64,000 nucleotides of DNA from Dioszegia crocea (taxonomy: Eukaryota > Basidiomycota > Tremellomycetes > Tremellales > Bulleribasidiaceae). The stretch spans positions 1,257,966 through 1,321,965 of the forward strand of contig BCKK01000006.1 in the NCBI GenBank assembly GCA_001600615.1. Direction: 5' to 3'. The first letter of the stretch is position 1. Each line of letters opens with the position of its first letter. Positions 51,401 through 64,000 of this stretch are shown here, in pieces. The translations under genes were made by a program, and so were the position numbers. The notes beneath the pieces are model-generated. The model was not told the DNA's origin and did no database searches. It was given only the letters and a program-made list of their open reading frames with translations.

Positions 51401-54400
51401 CAAATCATCTGCAGGTCGAAGCAGGCTTGATGAGCTGGATTATGAGGAAGCTATCGAGGCAGCTGAGCTCTCCAGCTGGCTTCGAATAGGAGAAGTGGGC
51501 GAAGATGCTCCGCCAGACTTTCATACGGAGTCCAGCTCGATCCTCAGCACCTCGTCGCCAGCTCGTGCGTCACCGATATCGGCATTCTACTTGCATCATC
51601 TGCTGATTTGTTCTAGGCAAGCCGAGGAAAAAGAAGTTGCCCTCCTTGTCTGATCCATCGTCATTCGGGAGGACCTCGCGCGAGGCAAATCTTTACGATG
51701 GCCCGATCGCTGGTCCTTCGCGCCTCCCCATGATGTGTGAGCCCTCTCGGGCAGCCGAGAACCCAACAGATCCGCCTACTCCAGCTCCACCTGCCAGCTT
51801 ACCCATACCCCCTACACGTAAGTCTGACTCAGGTGCAGTCCCGTCTGAGCTGACTCGTCCAGAGATTCGCCGAAATCCCGTCGGAGTTCAGCTCCTCTCC
51901 CCTTCACTCCACTCCCAGCTCTTCCCCGGCCCAGGTCTGCCCGAGCCCCCTTCACGCCTCTTGAATATCTCCAGAGATCATCTGAAGTCTCACGGTCTCT
52001 CTCCCGATGGCGCTGCCATACTGCCCGAGATCAATTTCGAGATGCCACCTCTCCGCGGTCGCAATATCCGAGAGCACTTCATTGCCGTCGGAGAAGAAAC
52101 AGCGGAGCCATACCTGGGCATGGCGGAAGAATTCGCGCGCATGGATTTACCTCCCATGCCGGAAGTATGGGAGATGGGCAGAGCAGGATGGACGAGGTAT
52201 AGCCGGGACGGATCTGACGAGGCTGTCCCAGATCTAGGCGATGAGAAGATGGTGTGCTTTGACGTCGAGACATTGTACAAATTGTCGCCGTACCCCGTGA
52301 TGGCTACCGCTGCTTCACCTAACGCATGGTATTCATGGCTCAGTCCGACACTGTTTGAACTCCCACCGACCGAGCCGGACCCTAAGCGGGAATTCTGGGA
52401 TACCCAAACCCCCTCTCATCACTGCCACGACCTCATCCCTCTTTTCTCGAGTGATCATGAACGAATCGTCGTCGGTCATAATGTCGGGTACGACAGACAG
52501 CGGGTCAAGGAGGAATACAAGCTATCCCGATCTGCGACAGGTTGGCTTGACACTTTATCGCTACACGTTGCCACTCGGGGTATCACATCTGTTCAACGTC
52601 CTGCTTGGCTCAAGCACAAAAAGAATAAAGCGGAGAAAATGAAGCATTCTTCTGAGGCATTGGCGGTGTTGATGGAAGAGGCGGAAAATGAAGGGGATGA
52701 AGAGATGTTTCAGACCCTGAGCCAATGGGGAAGCTCGGCGGAGGGCGAGAGTGAGAATGAAGCGAATCGATGGGAAGACGTCACTGCCGCCAATTCCCTA
52801 GCAGACGTTGCTGCCTTACATTGCAACATCCCCGTCGACAAGTCCGTTCGAAACAGGTTCGGGGACGATACCATTACGCACGCGTCTCAACTCGTTCCAG
52901 AATTGCACGAGTTGCTGGCTTATTGCGCGACGGACGTGTACACAACACACGAGGTGTATAAGCAGGTGTTTCCTCTATATCGGGCGTCATGTCCACACCC
53001 GGCTACATTTGCCGGTGTGTTGACAATGGGCAGCTCGTTCTTGCCCGTCAATGAGAGCTGGGAGCGGTATCTCAAGGCGGCAGAGGAGAAGTTTGTGGTG
53101 ATGGATGAAGGGGTCCGGAAAGCTCTTCGGGTACTAGCGGAGAAATTAAGAATGGAAGGAAAGCAGGAGGGGGACGTTTGGGCGGAACAGCTCGATTGGA
53201 CGCCTAAATCTGCCCGATGGGCAGACCCCGATCCGACCGCGGAGGACAATACCGGGCCAAGTACAGCCGTCGATTCCCCACTTCCAACTGCACCCGTATC
53301 TAAATCTATCGAACGCCTTCCATCTTGGTACTCCAGCGCCATGTCGGACCCATCAACCCTAATCGACAATCGAGGCCAGCGCAACCTTCTCCCTCTTCTC
53401 CTCCGCCTCTCATTCAAATCCCACCCCGTCATCCTCCTCCGCGAACAATCTTGGTGCTTCCTCATACCTGAAGATCAAATTGGCGAATATATCGACACCC
53501 ATGGCGAGCCAGTCCATCTAGGACCCAAAGACGGAGCGCTTGACCACATTGTCGACGGTTTTGCAATCTTCCGGATCGGTGGGCCGAAAGACGCGAGAAA
53601 GACTAAATTGACGGGTCCGGGGAATAAGAAATTGGTAACTAAGGGGGAAATCACCAGTCCGTATCCGCAATTATTGAGCAAGCTCGTATTGGGACATGCT
53701 GAGGGCCTGGAGGAGGATTTGCGGAAGTGTGTTGAGGATATGAGAGGGTTGGGGAAGGAGGATGTATGGGGCGCGCAGCTGGACTGGACAGACGTTCAAT
53801 GTGAGTAATTTGACCAGCGCAGGAGCTCGAATCTGATAAGGACAGCTACTACTCCTTCACCCTCGACATCGGAGATGGCCACCTCCACCCAGACCGATTC
53901 CTCGCCCTCTCCCTCCCCTTCCAAACCCAAATCCAAACCCAAATTCAAAGCCAAACCCAAAGCCTCATTCGGCACTTGGCCAAAGTGGTACTGGGACCTT
54001 ACTGGCCCCGAGACCAGCACTCGAGTACCCTTCGGTCAGCTTGACCTCACTACTCGGAAATCACTCGCTCCCCTCCTCTTGCGCCTACAGTGGAAAGGCT
54101 ACCCCCTCATCCATCACCGTGACTACAAATGGGTTTACCGAATGCCTAAAGCAGACGCTGTGACGGCCTTTGCCGAGACGGATGTCGAACCGAGCAAACT
54201 GGCACCGTACAATGATGCCGACTACTGGTATTTCCGTCTTCCGCACAAGGATGGCGAAGGCAAAAACGTCGGAAACCCCCTCTCGAGATCTTTTGTCAAG
54301 GCGATCGAATCGGGTGAGCTGGCATCAGCCGCGGCGGCCGAGGGCGATGATAACATTGCGCGCCAAGCCGCTGCTGACGCTACGAACATGAATGTCCTAT

Positions 54401-57400
54401 GTTCCTACTGGATGTCATCGAGGGATAGAATCAAGGAGCAGATGGTGGTGTATGATGACGAAGAGCGGACGAGCGGCATGATTCTACCCAAAGTCATTAC
54501 GATGGGGACCGTCACTCGACGGGCTGTCGAATCAACCTGGTTGACGGCCAGTAACGCCAAGAAGAACCGGGTGGGGTCAGAATTGAAAGCCATGGTGCGC
54601 GCTCCGCCGGGATACGCACTCGTAGGCGCCGATGTGGACTCGGAGGAGTTATGGATATCATCCGTCATGGGTGATAGTCAATTTGGGTGTCATGGCGCTA
54701 CGGCAATCGGGTGGATGACGCTCGAAGGGACGAAATCGGCGGGGACGGATTTGCACTCCAAGACGGCTAAGATTCTCGGTATTTCTCGGGACGACGCGAA
54801 GGTCTTCAACTACTCTCGGATCTACGGTGCGGGGCAAAAACACGCTGTGCAGCTGTTGATGCAGGGCGATGCGAGCCTGACGAAGAAGACAGCAACGGAG
54901 AGGGCGCTACAGCTATACAAGGCTACCAAGGGAAATAAGTCAACTCGGGATCGTACTCGACCACCCGCGGCTAGACAGACAATCTGGCATGGCGGTTCCG
55001 AGAGTTTCCTTTTCAACACTCTGGAAGCTATCGCCTTGTCTGACCGTCCGACCACTCCTGCCCTCGGATGTGGCGTAACTCGGGCTTTACGTAAATCCTA
55101 CCTTGAAGAATCATCCTCCTACCTCCCATCCCGTATAAACTGGGTCGTTCAATCCTCCGGTGTCGACTACCTCCACCTCCTCATCACTTCCATGGAATAT
55201 CTCCTGAAGCGATACGACATCTCGGCTCGATACCTCATTTCGGTACATGACGAAGTCCGTTTTCTTGCCAAAGAGGAAGATCGATATCGGTGCGCATTGG
55301 CTTTGCAAATTGCCAATGCGTGGACTAGAGCACTGTTTTGCTTCAACCTGGGGATCAGCGATGTACCCCAGGGCGTAGCATTCTTCTCTGCGGTCGATGT
55401 CGATCATGTACTCCGCAAAGAGGTGTTTATGAGCTGCGAGACGCCAAGTCATCCCACCCCTATCCCCGCAGGCGAGAGTCTGGATATTCTTGAGGTGCTG
55501 GAGAGGACTAAGGGTTCTTTGGGCGATGTAGTGGGGGAGACGGAAGAGAGGCAGGTGGAGGATCCGGGTCAGCCTGTGCAGCTCTTCCCCGACCTGACAT
55601 CGGCAACCCATGTCAAGTTCCTCGAAGCTCAAGCGGGATCATTGGGGGCGCCAGCGAAGAGGTGGTTGAATGAAGTGCAGAAACCGCTAGCGGGATATGA
55701 GGGTGTGGTCCCCAAGGAGGTGAAGCGGGTTGTGAAGAGTGGGGAAAAGGGGAAAAGGAAGGTAGTTGCTGTCCGGGGATCTACGTAGGGCAATAGTTGG
55801 CTGCTGACATCTAGGTGGGTTGCGATCTACACAGGGATCGCGATGAGGCTCACAAAGGGTCAGCTGATACGTGCTTGCTCTCATCTCTACTGATTTGATG
55901 GCCGATCTTGTTACGTAATTTCGCATCTTGGTCATTGCTTCTGTTCGTCAGTCTTAACTCTCATGTCACCATACTCAAGCTTCGCTGCTTCTAGCCTTTG
56001 CGAAAAGCTTCTTAGCAGACTGCTTCTCTATGACGCTGACCTGCCGAGGCTCCTTTGAGACGGGATCTACCGGGTATGGACCGAGCGAGACCGGAACCTA
56101 CCCGACTAACGCCAGAGACGCTCGAGGTCTCGGCCCCCACGGGAAGCAAGTAAGCAGAAGGCTCAGACATCCAGTGGAAGCAGATGCATGTATATAGAGG
56201 GCTTTGGTCTGACGACACTTACAATAGACAATGCTTCGCGAGCTATGATGTACGTGGTCTATCGACATACCTTGATTCACTGCGACGTACAGAGCCCACT
56301 CACAAGACGATCCCAAGATGAACTTCATCCGACCTCGCTCCGGTCTGCCTTTTACCTCTGACAACCCGCTCACCGCCTTCAGTCTGCTGGACGAGAGGGA
56401 GTCCAACGGTACTGACGCCAATCTCGATCTGGACCGCCAGGCAACATTCTTTGATGTTCTTGCAGAGTATATTCCCGCTGATGGTACCACGACCCTCGTG
56501 TTGGAGACCAGGTGGGGGGCAAACATCATCACCTACGTTTGTTTAGGCACTCGCTTCCCCGGTGATGCGACCCAAGCACCCGAACTGACTGAAGCGCCCC
56601 AAGAACGACTCAGCAACTCTGTCGAGGGTCTGCGCGCCGTCCACGAGTTCGGACTGGCGGTGTCTGGACAAGGAGGAGGAGAGCCCACAATGGTCGACCG
56701 GGTCGAACAGCGACTGTTGCTCTTCTATCGCGGTGACGAGGAGGCGGGCGAGTACGGACATAGGGTGGGTGCGAGCGAGTGGGCGCAGATCGACGTCAGG
56801 CACAAGAAACGCGGCTCTGCCTTGAGCTGTTCCTTCTTCTGTCCAGGTTGGGCTTACAGTCGGGCATCTCTTGCCGCGGGAGTTGCCCTTCCTCGGAACT
56901 CCGACCTCTGCTGCGAGCGTTCGAGGGAAGATTGGGTGGAGCGAGTGGAAGAGGGAGCCAAGATGGTGGGTATCGATTTTACTGAAGCTCGCGAGAGGGC
57001 TAGGGGTTCTTGGGCGGCGAATAGTGTTGTTGACTGGCCCGGGAACGTACCTCAGATTGACTAGTCGGATTACAAGTGTGATACGATGTACGTGAGACAT
57101 TCTTATCAAGTCGTCTCTCGGGCGTTGCCTTTCAGCCTGCAAGGACATGAGTTCCATCCAGGAAAGGTAACTGTATCATACAGAATATACAGCGCCTTCC
57201 ACTCATTCTTCATTGGGTCTGCTGCTGCGACTGTCGAGGCCATGTTGTCTGACCCCGTCTGTTTTTAGTCCATGGGCTCATAGATGAGACTGCGAGTCTT
57301 TGATGCCCCAGGGCAGTATCGCGTTTCGGCTCCACGAACCCTCCATTGTCTTCATCAACAGGCCCTTTACTTCCGAGAACGTGACAGCGCCGTAGTGCTT

Positions 57401-60400
57401 TCCAAAAGTATCGGTACCGTTTTGATACCAGATACTATACCAGTACTAGGTGCAATAGTAGGTACATGGTATCATACCAAGAAAAGTCTTGGTATTTGGT
57501 ATGGTATTGGTACGGGCGAAAATGACAATTCCAGTCGTCAATTTTCGCCACCCCAGCCAAAAAGCCTGGTATACCATGGTATATACCGGTACCAGGGCAC
57601 TTAGTAGGTATATGGTATCGTACCAGAATTAGTACTGGTATCTGGTATAGTATTGGTATCAGCCTCGAGCGGATTTTTGGTATTGGTATACCTACTATTG
57701 TACTATTGGAAAGCACTACAGCGCCGTACGATAAGGTCGCACTTTTGGCGCTTCTCGGCCGAGCGCTTCGGAATGAAGGCACCTGCGTTTCCGCCACCCA
57801 AGGTCTTTGCCTCGCCACCCAAGTCTAGAAGTCACCAAACAGGGGATCACACCATTCGAATCGGAAGACCGAACTCCTACTGTCCTGCTGCACTTCGATG
57901 CTAGACGCGCGTGACTGGAGAAGATCGCGTGCTCCAGAGGGCGTCGCATCCGTTCGAAGGCGTGCTGTGCAAGTTTGGGGTACTATCAAGATACATACTT
58001 AAGGACGGAGGGTGTATCTCATTCCCTCAATCCACGGCACTCCCCTCGGCACCAGCATTCCATTTCATCGACGAATATTTTGCGACTCTCGCTCCCACGT
58101 ACGTACAGCCCTGGTCTTCCCACCGGCTACTATAACTCAGCGTCGTCATCTCATCCCATATCCGAAGCTCAACCCCATTCACACCATCCTCTTCGGTGTC
58201 TCCTCCACATACAACCATATATCTGCCGATTCGCCACCCATACTACCATGGCGATACCCAATCATCTGTACATGGTCTTCCCAGATGCCGACACAACTAC
58301 GTGCACTGTCGAACAGCCCCTCGCCGCCTACCAGGTGCTTGACAGCCGCGATCCTCAGCAGGCGATGGACACAGGCTTAGAGGGCTTTTACTCTCAGCTG
58401 GAAAAGTTTGAGGAAGACAACGGATCACTCAGGCGGGAGACGGACCGAACCTATACGATCCTCCAGACACAGTGGCCAGGCGGGGTGGTGACTTACGCCT
58501 TCGATGGTGGACACTACCAAGGGGGCCAAACCCAGAATTGCGGTGCACCCCCTCTGGCCAGATTTCTCAAATCTCTGCGCACAGATGCGCCATCCCGCGG
58601 GTCGCGGACAGATGTTACATACCCCGCGGTGCATGCTACAGTATCCCAACGGCGTGGTCTTTACTGCACGACGGAGAGATTTGACAGGAGAGGGCGAAGG
58701 AGCCAGAGTGTGGAAAAGGGGATCTCGGATTTGGCGCAAGCATCAATCATGCACGGGTCCAACATGTGCATCTCCCTCTGCGGCGGGTACGAATGGGAAG
58801 CTCCGCTTGACTTCTCTGTTCCCAACGATCCTGGCTTCTGTACGCATAGCGATCCCAATACTGCACCCTGGGTGCTCAAGGTGGAGGCGGCGATGGAGAC
58901 GGCGGGACACACGGCTTGGGCGACACCGGGCTAAAGGGCTCGAACCGAAATGCTTTGGTGAAATGTTCGGCTTGCTGTAGTGTGTATGATGTTGACCGAT
59001 GTTGACCGATGTTAGATGTATTTCAGTATGACCATGTCACATGCCTCCCCACACTCCGGTTACCCACTATCCAGATACATGATCGCCTCCATCATCGGCT
59101 AAAGTGCTTCAGGCTCCAAAGCAGCACATTCCCCTTCTGATTCCCCACTGCAAGGTATTCGCCGCTAGTCGAGAACGCAGCTGTTGTTACCCGGCCCATG
59201 GCCGTGGTCTGCGTTGGCCAATTAGAAAAGGCAGTACCTGTAGGCAGGTGGTACTGAACGAGTCAGCCAAGCGTACGTGACGTCGCAGACTGAACAGAAT
59301 GACTTACCATCTTTAGGGCGTCTCGCTTGCCCGTACTAGCCCCTACCATCATTTCGCCTGATGGGTGGAAGTCAATCGCGCAGATTGAGGTCGTGAGATG
59401 TTCCAAGGATTTGATGGGTTCAGGCTGGAGGGTAGAGATGGTGCTGTCATCGTGCGTCTTGGATTTGGACGAAGTGAGCGATGATGAGGCGTAAAGATTG
59501 ATTATACCCGTTGATGAGCTAGGTTGTCAGCTTGATACTCATGATGGAGCGCCGGAAGGAAGCTTACCCAATAGCAGTGTAGTCTCCGCCTTTGCTTCGC
59601 TTCATGATACCGCCTCCATACGCGCGATCATCCGCCCACTTCCTCACTATCCGCCTTTCTCCTACATCCCACACCTCCACCTCAGCCCCGTCCCTCCCGC
59701 CCAGAATCTCCAACTCCCTCCCATCTGCGCCCCAGACGATATCCGCCGTCTTGCCCCCTCGACCGCCTTTAAGCTCTGCCACCACTGCTCCAGTTCCGGT
59801 ACTTGACCAATCCAAGATGCTTACGGCGCCGCGCCGACCTGCGACTGCTAAGAGAGACCCATTGGGGGAGAAGGCATGTTTCGTCAAGGACTGAGGCGCT
59901 GACGCGGACGGCGCGGAGCCGAAGAGATTTCGAGGTGACCGAAGGCACTTTTGAGTGGCGAGATCGTACGTGTAATAGTAGGGCCTTGTGCCAGTGATGA
60001 GAAGGGATGAGCCGGAGGGGTGGAAGGTGGTCTTCGTGAGGGGTAATGCGGGAATGTGAAGGGTGAGCAGTGTGGGATTGGCGTGGCCATCAATCTATGA
60101 GTCAGCGTGAGCCTTTTCACAAGGTCAAATAGCCCTTACATTGAAGAATCTTATCCGCCTGTCTCCCCCGCACACCACACCCACCGGAACTCGCGCACTG
60201 GGATGCCAAACAAAGTCCGCTACTCCGCTTCCACCACCCTGCGCTTCTCGTTTACCAGTCGTGGGGTTGGTCTGGTTGGCATTACGTAGACGCTGGATCT
60301 CTACCACTCCCTGCGGCAATGGTGCGCGGGATTTGCCGTTCGCCGCCGTGGAGTTGTCAATGAAGGATTTGGTTGATGAGAAAAGGGAAGAGAGGGAAGG

Positions 60401-63400
60401 CACGCCAGTTCGGATTCGGCCATTCGCCCATTCAGGTCGAGGGTGTATGCGTTCAAATCTTGCAATCAGCCATCAAGTTCGAAGGCTAGACTGGAGTAAG
60501 GAAGACTTACTGCTCGCGCAAACGTTTCTCCAGCTCTGCTCCGCCGACTTTGGAGTCCGGCCGCCCTCGCGCCAGCTTCTTCAATCGCCTGATCTCCGCC
60601 AAGTCCAGGCCAATCAACCCATCCGATGGATCGTTCCAGACTGACTTCTTAACCCGAGCGCGCTGTTCATCCTTCTCCCTTTCAGCTGCATCTGCGGCGA
60701 TGTCGTACTGGTCGTCCGGGATGATGATGTCTACATCATCGTCGTCCGACCCTTCACCATCACCCGCTTCCTCCTCCTCATCGCTGTCTTCACTCGAGCC
60801 GCTCGAAGAAGGTCCTGCCTCATCGTCATCCCCAAAGTCTGAGTCGTCTTCGTCAGAATCACCCTCAACTTTATCCTCGTCTTCGCTGTCAGAGGCGGCT
60901 CGGGACCCTCCCGCAATCGGAGCATCGATGGTGAAGAGCTAACCAAGGGTCAGTGTGATTGCAGGATTGAGTCAATGCCAGCTTACAGCGTGATCCTCGA
61001 CATCCTTCAAGCCAGTCTCCTCTGCGTCCTCATATCCGACATCCCTCTTCGCAGCGATCTTTCTCTTCTTCCGCTGACCGAAAAGCTGCTGTTCAAGCTG
61101 GAGTTCTTCTTCGTCCTTCTCCCACGTATTTGCGGCCGGCCTAGGTGCCAAGGTAGATGGTTTACTGCGTGCCATATCGATGTTGATGTATGATAGATGC
61201 AGAAATGATACAGGTGAAGTCATCCGCCAACATTTTGCACCGGTAACGTAATCCGACCCGGACATCAGGAGATCTCCATCTGGGCACTGCTGGGAGTGGC
61301 AAAAAAGGGCAACTTACGCACTGGCTGGCCTATGGTGCCACTAGTAGTTTGGCTAGCAGCCGCCGGCGCATCTACAAAGACCCATAATTACCGGATCGAA
61401 CGACCCTGTAAGCAAAAGAATTTCTAGCAGAGTCATCATACCCAAGTATCCAGCCCTGAAAGCTTCCTTTGTGCTCTATCGAAGAAGTGAAACTGGGAAG
61501 TATTGAAACTGGTATGACGCGCACGTCTGTCGTCAGAGGGTACCAGCAGCATACAGGACTCGAACCTTTGTGCCTCAGTCCTTTGTGATTTATCCCCCTT
61601 ACTATCGCTCCCACCTACAGATTGATCACGATAAGGGACACCTTGCGATGAGGTCGCTACACATTCACAATACCCCTTCGCGCCCAGCATATACACAAGA
61701 CGATTCCCCAAGACACTGACTCCCATCCCCTGCTGAATCTGCACACTGCACACGCCCCTTCATAGTCCCTCCAGCCCATCCAGCTCCACCTCCCATGTCC
61801 AGCTATGACTTTCACCCCCACCGGCGGGTCTTCGCGCGTGATCTAGGGTTGTCGATCCCCTTGAAGACCGAAACCGACGCCTTGTACACCGCAGCCCTGA
61901 CATCGGAAATGGGGCAGCGCATGAAGGAGTCGAACATCATCTGCAGCTGTCCCATGGGGAGATTGAGCGAAGACGCCGTCCGCACATACATTGCGGATCA
62001 TCAAAGCAAGCAATCACTTTTGGCCACTCAAACTGCGAATCTCGAAATGATTTACCACACTTACAAGGAGATGCACGATGCAGCCCTGCGTCTGCCGCAC
62101 GACGAGCGTGTATGTGGCATCTCAGTCGCATACGACGCCATTGATGAGGCCATACAGACTTTGGATCAGGTCGAGACTGGGAGGCAGAGCGTGGCAGAGG
62201 GGCTTGGGAAAGCCTACAGCATTTGGGATGAGCTTAGATCGAGGGATCAGCATCTCTCTCATGAGTCGAGAGACTCTGAAGGTCGACGTACGATGGTGGG
62301 CTGTGGGGCGAAGTTGTCGTCGCGCGAGCCGAAGGGTCAACCCGATATCAGCTTCATTTTCGAGGCATTGAAGGAAGACCTTGGTGGTTTTCTCCAATCA
62401 CTCGAGCTCAGCGAGGAGTACCGAAAGTCCTCCTACGAATCTACCGGAACCGGCCATCAGCGCGACTACGGAGACGCAGGAAGGCCCCGGGAAGGCAAGA
62501 GGGCTCGGCGACGGGCATATCGTGGGGATGGGCGGCAGTGACGCAACCGTTGAGGGGGGCCGAGTGAACCCAAAATTAGTTTGGATAACCGATTAGTGTC
62601 GTCACGCATTGCTTTGCTTCATGTAGACACCGTCAGTTTAGATACGACCGACGCCCAACAGGCTAAGACTCCTACGTCCAACCAGATATTATTAACCAGT
62701 CCCTCAACTACTCATGTCACCCGTCGACGCAACACCTCGCGCTCGCACCCTGATCTTACAGTATAGCACACGAGCCTAATCCTCGTCCAGCTCCTCATCC
62801 ATATCGCCCCCAAGCCCCAAATCCGCCTGGATCAGATCGATCGCATAACCCATCGGCAGATCCCCATCCCTAAACGCATCGCTCGCCCTTGTGATCCTCT
62901 TCCCGGATGCACCCAACGCCCGTACCGACGCCACAGTCATGAGCGGTGTCCCTTCTCTATCCCCCTCCGCCAAAAGACTCGCGCATGTGCGTTTGCGCAT
63001 AGAGTTTGCCGTGCCGTTCGCACCACTACCTCCCGCACGGGAGTTGGGTGCTGACCGTCCCCATCCTGCTGGAGCCGCGGGAGGCGGCGGCTTTGCTTCT
63101 TCTGGTGGATCGGTATCCGGCGCTGAAATAGCCGCGTCGAATAGCCGTGCTACTAGGGCCTTTGCAGTATCTAGCTTGGCAACGGGGGGTGATGATGGGC
63201 TCGGAGGATGAGGTTCCGCAGTAGCAGAAGCGAGGATAGGGGGAAGAGGGAGGGTGTCGAGTCGAAGACTGGAAGAAGGGTCGTCTCGGACCGAACTGAC
63301 TAGACCTCGACCAAGTGTGGATGGCTGGGCAGTGTCTAGCTCGGCCAGTGTAGTCATGGTGTTCAAGCGGTCGACTTCGTCTGATTCTGCAGCCTCTTGT

Positions 63401-64000
63401 TGGCGTTCTCGAGTCTCGCGCGCTGAAAGCCATGCGAACCTGCCTATTAGCTGACGATGTGGGGACAGGGACAATCGAGGACATACCACAAGATGTTGTA
63501 AAGCTGCAATACGTCGTCCTTCCACACCTTGACGAAGTTCTCCTTTCGGAAATCTTGGGTCAATTGCTGACACCGGGATACATTATCTGTCCGTCAGCCC
63601 TTGAACATGACCACCTGGCAGTACTATAACTCACGTGGGCTGACGAAGTCCATAGCGATCTTTATACAATCCGCCAAATTGCAAACCTGATGAGCGCATC
63701 CAGCCGGAATGAACACAGCTTGACCCTGCTTCGTCAGCTAATCTTTCCGTCTCGGCGCTCTGGATTGGACTTACAGGATATTGATATATCCGAAAGCTAG
63801 TCACCCTCGTCGTTTTGTATAACTCCTGCCTCAAGGCAGAATCCAGATAAAACATTTGCGAATGAATAGGATCCGTAAAGTCAATCTTGGATTTGGCGTA
63901 TTTCTTAGCCAAGAATCCTCGAAGTTTGTCGGCATCCTCCGCCTTGTATATGTCCCAGACTGCACATCCGGGATGCTGTCCATCGGCTTTGGCTTCAGCT

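Overview
The window is a gene-dense eukaryotic chromosome segment from a fungus, most likely a basidiomycete yeast of the Tremellomycetes type. The evidence is short, frequent introns (about 30-170 nt, GT...AG, usually with a CTGAC/CTAAC/CTGAT branch site just before the acceptor), intergenic gaps of a few hundred bases, and full fungal gene content: histone H3, UTP14, UTP7, UTP18, MIP1, SEC24, SEH1, FBA1, a Flo8/SomA-type LisH regulator and a fungal mS38. The class assignment is an inference from protein style and intron density. All gene models were built by hand by joining exons at splice sites with consistent phase. No database search was run.

Layout. 1-9.4 kb: 3' end of histone H3 (+), VPS68/TMEM50 (-), mitoribosomal mS38/COX24 (+), a GNAT acetyltransferase (+), and a 1,023-aa bHLH factor (+). 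10-17.5 kb: a tiny unknown gene (+), UTP14 (-), ATP synthase delta subunit (+), an FAD monooxygenase (-). 18-31 kb: Flo8/SomA-like Q-rich regulator (+), ArsB/NhaD-type permease (+), FBA1 aldolase (-), a seven-helix GPCR-like receptor (-). 31-44.3 kb: a gene relic or tiny gene with a 74-bp tandem duplication (+), SEH1 (-), SEC24 with an N-terminal WW domain (+), TRM8 (-), RSC9 (-), UTP7 (+). 44.5-49 kb: a 20-exon gene for a secreted modular repeat protein (-). 49.5-55.8 kb: lunapark LNP1 (-), mitochondrial DNA polymerase MIP1 (+). 56-64 kb: two diverged orphan paralogues on either side of a 324-bp MITE-like element with terminal inverted repeats and a 10-bp target duplication, then UTP18 (-), another orphan (+), and the C-terminal part of a KDM3-like JmjC protein (-) cut by the window end.

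Most genes are housekeeping and not functionally linked, although three SSU-processome proteins (UTP14, UTP7, UTP18) and several head-to-head pairs (VPS68/mS38, UTP14/ATP16, SEH1/SEC24, RSC9/UTP7, LNP1/MIP1) occur here. The least explained parts are the modular secreted protein (44,567-48,969), the orphan pair with the MITE (56.3-58.9 kb), and the microexons in FBA1 and LNP1.
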